From Drosophila pseudoobscura (Eukaryota > Arthropoda > Insecta > Diptera > Drosophilidae), in the NCBI RefSeq assembly GCF_009870125.1, contig NC_046679.1, positions 19,344,001-19,408,000 on the forward strand: a stretch of DNA of 64,000 nt, read 5' to 3'. The position numbers and the translations under genes were made by a program. Below are positions 35,971-47,900 of the stretch, in pieces. Numbering within the stretch: position 1 is the first letter of the stretch; every line of letters begins with the position of its first letter. The notes under the pieces are model-generated. The model saw only the letters and a program-made list of their open reading frames with translations. It did no database searches and was not told the DNA's origin.

Positions 35971-37074
35971 TCAACGGTCAATTTTCTCGCGAAATGGTTC
36001 CGTTAAGAGCAGCAAAAAACTTTGACGACAGTGTGGTCCATACAGACTGGCGCATTCGTGAAGCGAGTGTCCGGCTGTGAAGGCCTCCCTATATTTCGGT
36101 TTATGGGCAATCTCCGGATGTACGTAGCGCAGCATTATGCGGAATATATCGTGGAAGAGCGTCAGGCCCGGGGGAGCCAGCAGAAGACGGGCCTCGCACA
36201 GCGTCCGCATGATGCAGTAATTTGGCTGGTAATTATACCTGCCAAAAGGAGGAAAGAAATTCAGTTAGGGGGAGAGTGGAGAGGTTCGATAAAGCCCGCT
36301 TACATGGTGGACAACAGAGTGACCATGTCGAAGAGCATTCCATGCGGACTCTGACCCTCGTTCACCACATGGGCGCCATTTCTCTGGAGTTCGCGTCGCA
36401 AGCGTCTGGACATGGCCGATGGTCGGCAGTAGAAGGTGCCATACACATCCTTGACCAGATGCGAAGCCGGGCAGCCGGCCTGCACTTGATGGGTAAAGGA
36501 CTTGCGCCGGTTCTCTGTGGGAATGCCTTGCGGATAGGCAAAGTAGAACGACTGTATGGGATCCGACGGACTAAGGGGCACCACAACAGTTTGCGGTTGC
36601 AAAGCAAATTCTGTTGAGGGTGGTGGTGGAGGTGGAGGCGGGGGTGGAGGAGGAGGAGGTGGCGGCGGTAGTGGTGGTGCTGGTTTTACTTTTGGTTTCC
36701 CCACCCGACGCGGTATCCAATCCTCAATTGCCGCAGGTAGCTCGTAGATACTCGTAGCCTCTGCCAACCAAAGCAGTCCTTTGGGTATTGTCTCTAGAAT
36801 GGCCTTGGCACAATTGGCTGTAATCTTTAAGCCAAAGATACGCATATAAATAAATAATTTATTATTTTAAAAGCTAAACCATTTATCTTACCGTTAAAGA
36901 CGAGCCCAGCTCAAAGGTGAGCCAACGTTTCTGGCGGTGCAAGAAATGGGTCTTCTCCTGCATGTAGGTGAAGCCATTGCTGGACGTAGCATTGGAGCTG
37001 GGCTGAGATTCCGCGCAGACCAGAGCCAGCAGAAAGCTGGCGAGGACCAATCTCAACCAGTTTCGATTTTCCAT
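35971..37074 (-). CDS. DM-2: DM4/12 family protein with polyproline insert
   Basis: Exons 37074-36892, 36824-36304, 36238-35971 encode 323 residues; introns are phase 0 and phase 2 as in the other members. I start at the methionine opening a good signal peptide (MENRNWLRLVLASFLLALVC); an upstream in-frame Met at 37122 would spoil it. RQKRW is followed by LTFELGSS, the family cleavage motif. The middle domain carries an insert of about 17 consecutive prolines encoded by a GGN-type tract (36619-36670 on the + strand), absent from the other copies. The terminal domain has NYCIMRTLCE and HECASLYGPHC. It is the most divergent member on the minus strand and is head-to-head with DM-3. Function unknown. 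Confidence 0.88.
36619..36670. repeat. GGN trinucleotide tract encoding polyproline in DM-2
   Basis: Interrupted GGT/GGA/GGC repeats; read on the minus strand they give about 17 prolines. Such tracts are length-variable. Confidence 0.9.
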
Positions 37075-37392
37075 AGCGAACCCAGCGATGCCTACCGAAG
37101 AACTAAAGAAATGGACATTCACCGGATCGACGCTAAACTCCAGAATGGAACAGTGGCCGGTTCGCGTGGCTGTTCAATTTGTTACGGAATCATGGCTTGA
37201 CCGCAATACAGTGGCTGCACTGTTTGGCTAAGACATTAGTTGGGCCCGCGACGCGGAATGGGGTCAGCTGGCCAAGTTATAATTAAATTAACAACTTGGC
37301 ATTTTGATAGAACGATAAAACAAAGAAATAGGAAAAAAATCGGCGGATGGCCGTCGAAATCGATGGCCAAAAACTTCAAATCAGTTGGAAAA
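37075..37392. promoter_or_regulatory. Divergent promoter region DM-2 / DM-3
   Basis: Only 318 bp separate the two start codons, which point away from each other, so both promoters must lie here or overlap the first exons. A TATAATTA sequence lies near 37277 on the + strand, about 115 bp before the DM-3 ATG. No element is proved. Confidence 0.45.
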
Positions 37393-37986
37393 ATGTCTAC
37401 AACTTGGCCGAAGCTACTGCTCACAGCATTTTTCTTGGGCCAATGCCAAAGTCAGTCCAAGAACGATGTTCTGCATGTTTTTGCCCCGCCGCTGCTATCG
37501 ACAACAAGTCACGAAGCCGGCAAAGTCAACAATGTCACGCTGACTCCGCCAGGACTCATCACCCAAGGACGGGAGCTGGAACAAGAGCTAGAGCTGGAGC
37601 TGGAGCTGGGACAGGACCCACTGACACCACATGCTGCTTTATCGTCACAGCGCAAACTCTCGAGAGGCAAACGCTTTGTGGCCTTTCCCGTGGGTTCATC
37701 AGCATCGGTGAGTCCCCTGGCTGAAGCTTTGGAGTCCGACATTAAATGAAATATGTATTTCCGACAACATTTAGGCCGCTGTCTGTCTCACCACCGGTGT
37801 TATCGGCAACCCCAACTTGCTGTATCTCAGTCTGGGCATCAATTGGGGCGTTGCCTACGACCTGCCCAATGTCACATGGGTCCTGCAGAATGCCCATGGC
37901 TGGACCACAAAGAAATCGGCCAAAGCACAAATCAAACGCAGACACCGACGTGAGCTCTACAGTCGACTGGAGACAATGATAGACAG
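37393..37986 (+). CDS. DM-3: DM4/12 family protein, terminal exon(s) missing locally
   Basis: Exon 1 is 37393-37707 and exon 2 is 37775-37986; introns are phase 0 then phase 2, as in DM-4. The ATG at 37393 gives a signal peptide (MSTTWPKLLLTAFFLGQC). An acidic Glu-Leu repeat follows; RGKRF-VAFPVGSS is the cleavage motif; exon 2 carries IGNPNLLYLSLGINWGVAYD. After exon 2 a normal GTGAGT donor is present, but no third exon with the C-x5-C domain can be found before DM-4 (about 2.7 kb). Reading through the donor stops at once (AGG TGA), giving about 176 residues. The phase and sequence fit joining to DM-4 exons 3-4 (41469 onward). Either shared 3' exons, or a gene broken after duplication. Confidence 0.75.
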
Positions 37987-40709
37987 GTGAGTGTGGGTCA
38001 TCAGCTCTAGCTCTGGTCATTCATGAGATTTGAGGGAAATTATCTCAAGTTCTTGTGTGTGAAAATTGTCAGCAAATTTTGTTCTCAGATTTCGTATTTG
38101 AATGTTTGGACTGGCTTTTAAGAGCTCTCTTCTGGCTTTTGTATACAATTTTAAGCCCAAGAGACAGACAAAAAATCGGGCACCATAGAAATGCTTGGGC
38201 GTTTTACTACAATTTATACTGTAATCTCTAGGCGAGATACAAGTGAATAAATTAGTCATCAAGCCTTCAGTTTTTTCTTTATATAATATTGTTTGGATAT
38301 ATGCTATTCCTATACACCCAAGTATATACCTCATTATTCAATCATTGATTAAATACTTATTTAATTAAAAAATATAATCATTAGTTAACTACAGCTTTGC
38401 CAGAATATGGAATGAATCATTCGATTTTATAGACCTAGAAATATAAAGCATTAAGTAAAGCTATTTTACTACATCCAACTGTCTTATATTTCCGAAACCA
38501 AATGTACATACATATATACGGGCAATCGTACATACATATGTACATACATAGATGTATGGGCATGTACCCGTACCCCCACCCATATGTGGATACTTTACAT
38601 GCTTCAAGTGGCAGACCCCCAGCCCCCCTTATGTTCCACTCACCGACTGCCTCTTTGGGGGAGTGTCTGTGCCAAAATCAGCCAAGCCACTTGGCTTATC
38701 ACGCACAGTGCGACCAAGAAAACTTCGCACCCGAAGTGGTCGTTGTCCCTACCCGTCTGCTGTCCTGCTCCACCCTGTGCCGGAGAGGGAGAGGGGGTGC
38801 GTGCTCTTGGCATAATAATAAAATGTTGGTATTTTATATTAGCATTTAAATTGGCTTTTTGTATGCTTCGGAAATAGTTTAATATCCGTAGGGGCGAGGA
38901 CTATCAGAGTCAGAGTCTGTCTTCCTGCGGTTCGGCAACTTTAACTTTGAGGCCAATGCTCGAAAAATGCATAACAAATTAGGCCATAATTGGGGAGAGG
39001 AGAGCAATATATGTTGCGGGCCATGTTAAACTATCTGCAATCTGTAAAATGTCTTATCAACAAGCGGCACGGCAAACTCAACCACACACCCATTTCACCC
39101 GCACAACCGCATATCCGCTCTCACAGATACAGTGACAGTGACAGGCATTGTCATGGTAATCAAAGGACTTGAGCCTTGTTCGAATTTAAGCGTCAATTTC
39201 AGAGCCCTGCTAAGCTTCAAGTGGTCGTCAAAAAGTTACCATATTTGCCTTTGCCTTTGCCTTTGACTTGTCTTGCCCTGTCTTGCCTCTGCCCCAACTT
39301 TGTCCTTCGTTCCCATCTTCATATGTGTACGCATCCTCATCCATATTCTCATCCGCATTCTCATCCGGCTTTGGTTTTGACCTTAACACGGCTCCCATCG
39401 CCTTGATTCACGTGTCGAGGATTTTCGGTGTCTTCTGTTCCGTCTTGTGTTTCATGATTGTTTTCCCTCGATTGGTTTCGCTTTTCGATTGTCTGCTTTG
39501 CTTAGCGTCGTCCCACAATTGATGCCTGATGCCTGATGCCATGCCATTTTCCCCACTGACTTTTCGCTCTTTCCCTCTGCCCTGACGAGCGCTTTTCCCT
39601 CTAATGGGTCAGCTAAGCGGGGCCTGGCCTCAATTGCCTCTATCCGATGTGTATATACACGCCATACCCGTACACATGAGTGGGAGTGTGTAGGATATGT
39701 GTATTGGATGTATGCCCTATGGGGTTAATGAAGTTGTTTGTTTGTTTGTTCACCCCGACCGCAACATTGAAGTTGACAGTCGCACAGTCGCACAGTCGCA
39801 CAGCCGCAATGCCACAATGCCACAACTCGCTGGGGAAGGGTAAAAAGTTTTTGCCAGGCTATGAATGGAATCTCCTTAGGAAATTAAACAGCATACTTAT
39901 GCTGTTACACACATAAACATACGAGTATACTACACTGAGAAATGAATATACCATATTAGAAGCAAGTTTGCGAAAGAATTCCATGAAACATAACTGATAT
40001 CGTAAATATATAGCTCATACTGCATTTTTTCATTGCTAATTCTATAAAAACATAGTCATTAAATTAAGTATACGTTCTTCCCCGAAGATCTGTGATCACT
40101 TTTATGAGTAATATACTTTCCTGGTGCCAGCCGTGCCTTCACTTACTCGTATGCATTTGCGAGTGCCTTAGTGCATAAGAGAATCGGTTTATTATGAGGC
40201 CATGGCAATCTCATAAAGACTGTTGGCAGTTCAGTTAGCAAATATGAACGGCAAAGTAGGAGCCAACTCAATTCCCTGCCACGGCCATCGATCTTTGTCA
40301 TCGCCGTGGCACAGGCAGTTCGACCTTTTGCATGGCATCGACAGGTTCAGGTGCAGGCAATTCAATTAAGGTGCAGCACATGCCTGGGCTCGGGCCTGGG
40401 GCTTTCCTTCCTGCCCAAACAACAGGGCCTTCGCCTTCACACCCGCTGTATGGCTGTGTGGCTGTGTGGCTGTGTTTATTGTAAACGTGACTGCTGCAAG
40501 TGTCTGCAAGAGCATTCTAAACGTTAACTGACAATTGACACATTTGCACTTTGCCAATTTTACTTCCACTGCCAGAGCCAGACTCAGAGCCAGAGCGCCG
40601 CTTCTCCCTGTCAGGTCTGTCTCGGGCCCATCCATTGTCTCGGCTTGAGTGCAGTTTTCAGTCGCTTTTCGAGCTGCAAGGCAAACGGCACGTGCTACGT
40701 AGCTTTGTC
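37987..40709. other. Gene-free 2.7 kb between DM-3 exon 2 and DM-4
   Basis: Searched by eye for a terminal DM4/12 exon (C-x5-C followed by C-x5-7-C) on the + strand without success. It contains ACATAC/ATGTACAT runs near 38503-38560, an ATCCGCATTCTC-like repeat near 39338-39366, a CACAGTCG run near 39782-39801, and one TACACTGAG nonamer at 39941-39949. If DM-3 splices to DM-4 this is intron. Confidence 0.6.
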
Positions 40710-41816
40710 ATGATTTACGCGCACTCCGCATTGTTTAATTATCGTTTAATTGTTGCAAAGTTTTTGATTTACGATTTAATTGCACCGACAAATGCAACGC
40801 CCTCGACTTCTGCTCTGGGTCTGGGTCTGAGTCTGGGTCCCTTGCTGGCTCCTGGCAATGTCACCCATGATTTATGGCCGCCGCCAACATTGATGACTAT
40901 GATGGAACGTGCAACCGCCATGGCAGACAACCCGACTCCATCCTCTCAGCTGTTGCACCACCAACGCTGGCGACGAGCCCTCAGTCGTCCGAAGCGTTAT
41001 CTCAGCTTTCCCGAGGGCTCCTCGTTTTCCGTATGTATCATTCCCATCCATATCCATCCATACATACCTACATCCATATGTACATGCACCCACCGACAAC
41101 AGTTTGTTACTTTGTCCCTGGTCAGGTTGCTGTCTGCTTCACGGTGGGCATCATCGGCAATCCCTACTATGCATACAACAGTTTCGGCATCAACTGGGGC
41201 GTGGCCTATGATTTGCCCAACACCACTTGGGTGTTGCAGCATTTGCACGGCTTCTCAACGCATCCCGTGGCACCGGCTGTGCTTCGACGACGCTCCCGGA
41301 GTATGATCTATCAGAAGATCGAGACAATTGTGGATAAGTATGGGAAAACTGCATATATACCCTGTCATTGTTTTACCTTTCGTTGTGGTTCATTTATAGT
41401 TATACTTTCTTTCTTGTTTCCTCTTTATCATATAAATAATTCATATGTTTCGTTTTCCCATATTGTAGCATGGGTTACAATGGCCGTGATTGCGTCTTGC
41501 GTACCCTCTGCGAGAGTCGTCAGTACTTTCAGCGAACAAAGATGAACATGGTCGGTGAGATGCTACGCACGATATTCAGGTAATCTAAGCTGATACACCT
41601 CAAGTCTCTGTGTAATAGAATTTGTTTTATAGCCTGCCGAAGCAGCGAATTTTCACACGGGAACTGCACGAGAACTCGGATATCGTTCACTATGATAAGG
41701 CCTATCGCCAGGCCCACCTCGATGACTGCGCCGCCCAGTACGACTGTCACTTTTCTCTGCTAGAATTGGCCTTTGGCAAATACACGACGCCACCGAAAAA
41801 TTATTATGCCCAATAA
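40710..41816 (+). CDS. DM-4: DM4/12 family protein
   Basis: Exons 40710-41030, 41126-41337, 41469-41579, 41633-41816 give 275 residues; intron phases 0, 2, 2. RPKRYLSFPEGSS is the cleavage motif; the middle block is IGNPYYAYNSFGINWGVAYD. The terminal domain has C186, C192, C247 and C253. The start is uncertain: the frame is open to 40551, and the Met at 40710 gives only a mediocre signal sequence, so a small upstream exon may supply the real N-terminus. The stop codon overlaps an AATAAA. Closest to DM-1 and DM-3. Its last two exons could also serve DM-3. Confidence 0.87.
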
Positions 41817-41817
41817 A
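41812..41817 (+). terminator. Poly(A) signal overlapping DM-4 stop codon
   Basis: The sequence CAA TAA A contains AATAAA. Use as the real signal is inferred. Confidence 0.45.
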
Positions 41818-43351
41818 TTGTGCGATACTTAAAAATGTTCCCCATCAAATTATTCTTAAGTGTCCACTCCGGTTGGCCTCTGTCTGGGAGTGAGGGGGAC
41901 TGGCGCGCACTTGTTGAGCCCTGTTAAAAAATGGCACTTCATATATCTTTTCCTCAGCTGCAACTTGGCCTCACCTGCCATCCTCCATCTCCTTCTCCTT
42001 TGTCACAGCTGCTGGCTCTACCGGCGCCCCGGGAAAGGAATTGATGTTGTCTGTGAGACTGATGTGTGTGTCAGTCCTGTTGGCACCTCCTGCTCCTCAT
42101 CATTATCATCATTCCGGCTTCCTGACGGACTTTAATTGAAAAGAAATAAAAATACGTTTGGCAAACTTTGTTGGCTTTTTCCCTACCGAGCTGCCAAAAG
42201 TTTTATTCAATCAACAGACTTGGAAGATTTCTCAGCATTTGTGAGCTCGAGGCGGCGTGGGAACATTTTAACGACTATTGCTCCAGGACTGCTGCATTTT
42301 GTGGCTTTTAGAAATATGGGTACGCATTAATCGTCCAATAGACGAAATCCGACTTTGAAAGATTGCATTTTAATGATGATGCTGCTGCTGCTCTATGAAA
42401 AATGAGTTTAGATATTCTTGAAACACGAGTACAAGAGGAATTTGGTCAATGAAAATATGAGAATGTTTTTGAGATAAATCTATTGTAATTTTGTGTGTCT
42501 AATGCTGTCTCAAAACTCATAAACAAATTATTATTATATTACTTAAATTGTAATCAAAATAAATATAAACCGTTTTACCGCCATTATACAATCTTATACA
42601 ATATTTTTTTATTTATAAATGAAAGATGCATATCAATCAAATAATAATACATTGAATTGAATAATTTATTGACCCCTAAAAAAAAGCACAACCAAAAAGA
42701 TATGTACAACCTTGTAGTTTTTGTCGACTCTTCTCAGCCTTTCGAGTGCTACAAAGAGTTCACACATTTTTCTATCAACCGCACCCCCTTAGCGGTGCTT
42801 TAGCCCCGTTTAGGTTGGTAAACGGGAAAATTGTGGACGTCAACAAGCGTCAGCACGAGCAGCAGCAATTCTAGAAAAAAATGGAGAAAAAGTGTTAACA
42901 AGTAAATGTCATGTCCAGAACTAGAATTCCAAATCAGAGCAAAACAGAAGTGGTGTGAAGTGTGGAGACATAAATGGAGAAGACACGAGATGTCACCAGA
43001 CCACACGGAGCAATAAATAAATAAGCAACGCCACCAATAAACACAAAGAATACTTCACGTTCTTTCCTCGTTTGTTTGTTTGTTTCAATGGTCACCTCCA
43101 CCTTCTCCCCATGTGCCTGGTTCTTATACTGGTTTTTGTATTTTTGTCGGTCAGATTGAATATGTCCGAGCTGATATCAGTAGCCTGAGGGAATTGTACA
43201 GAAGCGGGTCTCGAAAGCAGAACGAAACAGAGCTCAGAGTTGAAATGTGAACAGCAATTACTAAATCCAAAGTGAAGATATTTTAGGGAAATTCTGCCAG
43301 CGATCAATAGTATTAATTAGTGCTACACACAGCCCAATCAAGTTCATCTCG
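41818..43351. other. Intergenic region DM-4 / DM-5
   Basis: 1.5 kb without a recognised gene. AT-rich from 42340 to 42690, with several AATAAA hexamers. A GTTTGTTT run is at 43071-43084. It presumably holds the DM-5 promoter. Confidence 0.6.
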
Positions 43352-44100
43352 ATGACGCATCTGTCAGCATGGACTTCCGCAGCAACAATGCTGATGCTGC
43401 AGCTCGCAGTGCCACTCCTCCTGCTGATGGTTCAACAGTTTTCAACCTGCTCGGCTGTCAGTCACAAGGTTGACAATTTTGATGGGCTTGCTGAAGCCTC
43501 CATGACCGGGTCCAGGTACAGGGAGCACAACGAGAACAGCTTTGACATGCATTATGACAACTCGAGCCCCGACTCCAGCCCTAGCCAGCTGCTGGCCAAC
43601 AATGGGACGAGGATACTGCGACGTGGCAAGCGATATCTTCAGTTCAGCAAGGGATCCCGTATGTCGGTGCGTTTTATCCACTGTCTGAAAAGGAATCCCA
43701 TTTTAATTGGCCCCCTAATCATACGAGTCCTCTGTGCTCTTTGCAGTGGCGCACCAATGGGAAGAACACTCTGCTGACAATCAATACGTTGTACGCCTAT
43801 GGCTATGGCTTCCGCACCAATTATCCCTTCCCGTCAATCGAGGAGCAGAAAAAGGATAATGCCGTCTTCTTTCGCCTCTTTAAGCGGGATTTATTCTCGA
43901 AACTGGAGACTGCTCTGGATGGGTAAGTTCTGTGCTAGTTGGCCAGTTGATTCCACTGTAATTGAGTTCCCACTCCCTCTCAGCCATGGATTCGATGGTC
44001 GGGCCTGTATGCTGAAGTCCTTTTGCACGGCCGTTCTCGATGTGGACAAGTCGGAGCAGAAGAGCGGCATGCTCTTCAAGCTTCTCAAATTGGTATTCAG
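43352..44100 (+). CDS. DM-5: DM4/12 family protein, C-terminal exon missing or degenerate
   Basis: Exons 43352-43666, 43747-43922, 43984-44100; phases 0, 2, 2. Start at 43352 or at the Met at 43388, either of which precedes a leucine-rich signal peptide. RGKRYLQFSKGSR is the cleavage site; LYAYGYGFRTN is shared with DM-6 (WAHGYGFRAN); FDGRACMLKSFC is the C-x5-C half. The second Cys pair, expected after the phase-2 donor at 44101, is absent. One acceptor at 44150 would add only 14 residues without cysteine and stop at 44193. The DM-6 last exon at 44792 has the right phase and would restore a full domain with the family-typical VFS-L junction. Retained intron gives an immediate stop. Confidence 0.75.
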
Positions 44101-44255
44101 GTGAGTGCCAGAGAGTGAGTTCATCCATCTCTTTTTAATTAACACCTTAGTGATAACTACTTCCCGAGACACAGTCAGTTTCCATTTTTATGACATCAAC
44201 GAGGGGCTCTTGGGGGCTCCGTTTCCCCGTTAGTTGAGTTCTTGCATCGGTTACA

Positions 44256-44912
44256 ATGTGCACGCTTCGGTTGTACCTCCTTCTCACCTTGCTCTCCATA
44301 GCCGCGGGACTAGAACATAATTCTACCATGCCCCGCAGCAGGGCAAAAAGATACCTGGATATAATAGAAACCACTCGCATATTTGTGGGTAACTCAAATA
44401 TTTAATCTGGGCAATCGCTCGTTGCTTATACCGAAACGCTTTTCCCATTTTTCCATCAAGTTCCGCGTGAATGCCAAGAACAATGTGATCGCCTCGCCCA
44501 TTGTCTGGGCGCATGGCTACGGCTTTAGGGCCAATACCCCAGTGCTGGTTAAGCGTGAGAATCGACCCTTTAGAAGAGACACCTATGAGCTGCTCCACGA
44601 GCTAATCGATCGGAGTGGCTTCGATGGGCGGGCGTGTGTACTGAAGGCCTATTGCACGGCTCTGGCCGGGGATCATGGTCAGGGATTTCTCTTTAAGCTT
44701 TTAAAATATGTCTTTACGTAAGTTTCAGACTCTGATTTGCCGACGACTATAGCTATCTTCTACACAATATCTTCTTCTAATACCATTTCAGCCTGGACGA
44801 ACACGAAAAGCGTCATATGCCGCATCTGCGCGAGGAGAACTGCGAACAAATCATGCATAGCCACTGCCCATTGAGCTTTGACAGCATTTCCCCCTACACG
44901 GATGATGTTTAA
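44256..44912 (+). CDS. DM-6: small DM4/12 family protein
   Basis: Exons 44256-44384, 44461-44717, 44792-44912 give 168 residues, the shortest complete member. Signal peptide MCTLRLYLLLTLLSIAAG, then a very short pro-part and RAKRYLDI instead of the usual FPEGSS motif. First donor is GTGGGT, chosen from the conserved phase-0 position. The intron that separates middle and terminal domains in DM-4 and DM-5 is absent here: the frame runs straight through FDGRACVLKAYC. The terminal exon has LDEHEKRHMPHLREENC and HSHCPLSF. It begins only 155 bp after DM-5 exon 3, so its promoter lies within what would be a DM-5 intron. An AATAAA is about 46 nt after the stop. Confidence 0.88.
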
Positions 44913-47900
44913 CTACATCTATACCTACCATATGGATTTGTTTCCTTTTGCTTTCAAAAATAAACAACAACTGAGATTGAATTGGATGTGAAAATAGAAA
45001 TATAAACACACGTGTTTGACTGAAACCTAAAATAACAAAACGTTTCAGAGTTGTTGAAGGAGATGTCACAAAAGTACAACAAATTTAATAAACTAATTTT
45101 TGTGGATGTGAATCCTGCATCAAGCCATGCCTAAGCGTCTCCGGCACAGCTTTACCATGGAAAATCGTTCGACTATGTTTAACCAAAAGCTTTAAAATAC
45201 CAAGGTATTGCATCGGGAACAAATTTCTTTTGATATACAGGTACTTCAATATTCTTTTTGGCTATGATTCGCCTCTGACCATGGCTCCGATGCCTATTCC
45301 GGCTGAGTCAATACCAGAACACAACAACAATACACACAGTCTTTGCCAAGGCGCAAAACTGCCTCAAAACTTTGTTATAAAGACGAATAAAAAAGCTAAA
45401 CAGCTTCTCACAGTTTTCAGGTTACTATTAGATCGCCATCACAGTAAGGGGTATCCTTAGGTCTTTTCTGTTTAGTTTTTGTGTTCTTTACTTAATATAT
45501 ACTGGGATGGCACGTGGCTGCTGATGATATTTATTTGCTGTTGTTCTGTCATTTGTAATTTATAATTAACTTGTGCGTGTTTCGAGTGCTTTTTCCGTTT
45601 TTTTCATCCTTGCGGTGCAATCAGCAACATGCATTTAATTGGCATTATTATTAAACAGCTGAAAGTGAGCAGCAAGAAAAAAGGCAGATAAGGACAAAAT
45701 TATAGCATATAGTATTCTGTGGCCATTGTTGACCTCATTGCATGACAAAAGTTTCTGCTTTTGCTGGGTGGCATCCACGCTATGCTTCTGATACTGATAC
45801 TGCCCCAGTCTCGATGTTGCCTCTGCGCTGTTGCAGTTGCAGCTGTTTAATGTCACCAGCATGAAAACGGGCGAGTGGTGTTAAAATGTTTGCGGACGCC
45901 TTTGATGCACTTGTCACGCCCCCATGGCCGCAGAGAGACCAGAAACCTGTCGCCCGTCGTGGCAGGCAGCATTAAAAATTAACTTTAATTAAGTTGAAAA
46001 ACATAAATTACATGCACGCATACAAGGGCATTAAAATGCACAAAACCCACACAGAGGCACTTGGTCACACACACACGCACGCCGGCAAGTGCAATTTTCT
46101 GATGGTGCTGTTATTGCGGTTGCTACCTCAAGAGCTACCTCAAGTTTGTTGCACACAAGGGGAAGAACGAGAGAAGGAGCCCACGCAGATGGTAGGAAAT
46201 TAGAAAGAGAAGAGAGTAGAGTTAGCAGGAAACGAGAAAGAGAGAGAGCGAGCCTCAGATAAACTCCATCTTGGGCGATGTCCGCACAACTTCAAGCGTT
46301 TCCCCACAACTTTGTCACCCACTCACACGTACACATATACAAACCGATTCATATATACATATATATGTAGTATATATAGTCCCAACCTTAATCAAGTATT
46401 AATCATGTGGCTGTGCGTTGAATTGCTGCAGTGAAAGAGGTCAGCACCATCCCATCCTGCACAGCTCTACTGACCTGACCCAATCCTTCGTCTTTCCATC
46501 GCCATCTCCCACTCATTACACATTACCTTCACCTTCGTATAGGAGGTACTCTTATAGGTCAAAGGCTATGTTGTGTTCGAGTAGTTGTAGTCTGCAGATC
46601 ATATACAAGTTTTCTAAGATTAAAAAAGATAATGAACAATTATTTATCAATAAACATGATAATAAAGAGCTAGGCTGTAGGTCTTCAAACCCTATATCTA
46701 CAATATTATGCCAGCGCCGCAACAACTGCTATTATATTAATTCCTATCAATTAAAAGTATTCACATTTTCAAATATATTTATAAGTACACCACTTTTAAT
46801 GGGTATTTTTGTTTCGAGGCAATCTACCATGGCATTCCAACTTGTTACATTTGCTGACACCACAAACTTAAATGTCAGTTGTTTGTTGTTGCTGTTGTTG
46901 TTGTTGTTGATTCTGTTGCTGGTTTCAGTTTAATTTTCTCATTTGGTGATGTTTGCATTTTTCTGCTCCTTTTTTTTTGGCAGTGTGTGCAATTATAATT
47001 AATTTTAAAATACCCTCAAAGTGTGGAAAATTTTCATTGCAAGTGACACTTAACACAGTGGGAAAAGCGAAAATGGAAATGAATATATTCGTACGCCTGT
47101 GACTTTAACTAATTGAACTCTCTCGACCAACACAGCAGTGGTATTATAATGAAAATGGAAAGCCAAAAAACGTATTCAGTATGGCGAAAATGGGAATAAC
47201 TTGTCGATTCGCTATAAATTCATTTGCACTTCCTCCTATTATTTGTGAAAAGCCTCTGAAACAATATGAATTGAAATATAAAGCTTAATTCCGATTGTAC
47301 ATTTAATTGGACTAAAACAAAGATAAAGGATTATTTCTCTATATTTCCTTTAAATGGTGCACTTTATTTCTCATATTATTAATTTTTGACCTGTTTTCCA
47401 ATTACTAATTTTATGCAAATCAACACAAAACCAATATACATTTGCACATAATTAAAGTTGGTGTCAAAAAAAATAAAACGAAACATTTAAAAGCATTTCA
47501 GTGCTTGCTAAAAGTGAATGAATACAAGCCCAATGTCAATGTTGCAAGGACGTCTAAGGACTTAATTAAATTTAAAAATCAATACTTTAATTGTCAGGTG
47601 AATGTGAAATTAAACAATCTCATTTAGTTGGCTCAGCAATCTCAATAATGTGGGCCAAATCAGTTGGCCCAAATACCAGCACATATATGTACATATTTGC
47701 TAATAGATGGGATAAGTGGGAGGGGTCTAAAAGATATTTGGCCACTGGCCAGGGGTCGCAGATATCTATGTGGTTGGCCTACAAATAATATACATGAGAT
47801 TAGCGCGACCTGGCGCACACCTACGATAATTTATTGGCCGTCAAAGGAGCAACAAAATGCGCACCTGCCTCATTATGGATGCGTAAAGGGCCAATCGCAT

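Noticed and set aside
45230-45460. 76-codon frame after DM-6, considered as a further DM4/12 fragment
   Set aside because: No processing motif, no Cys pairs, AT-rich codons.
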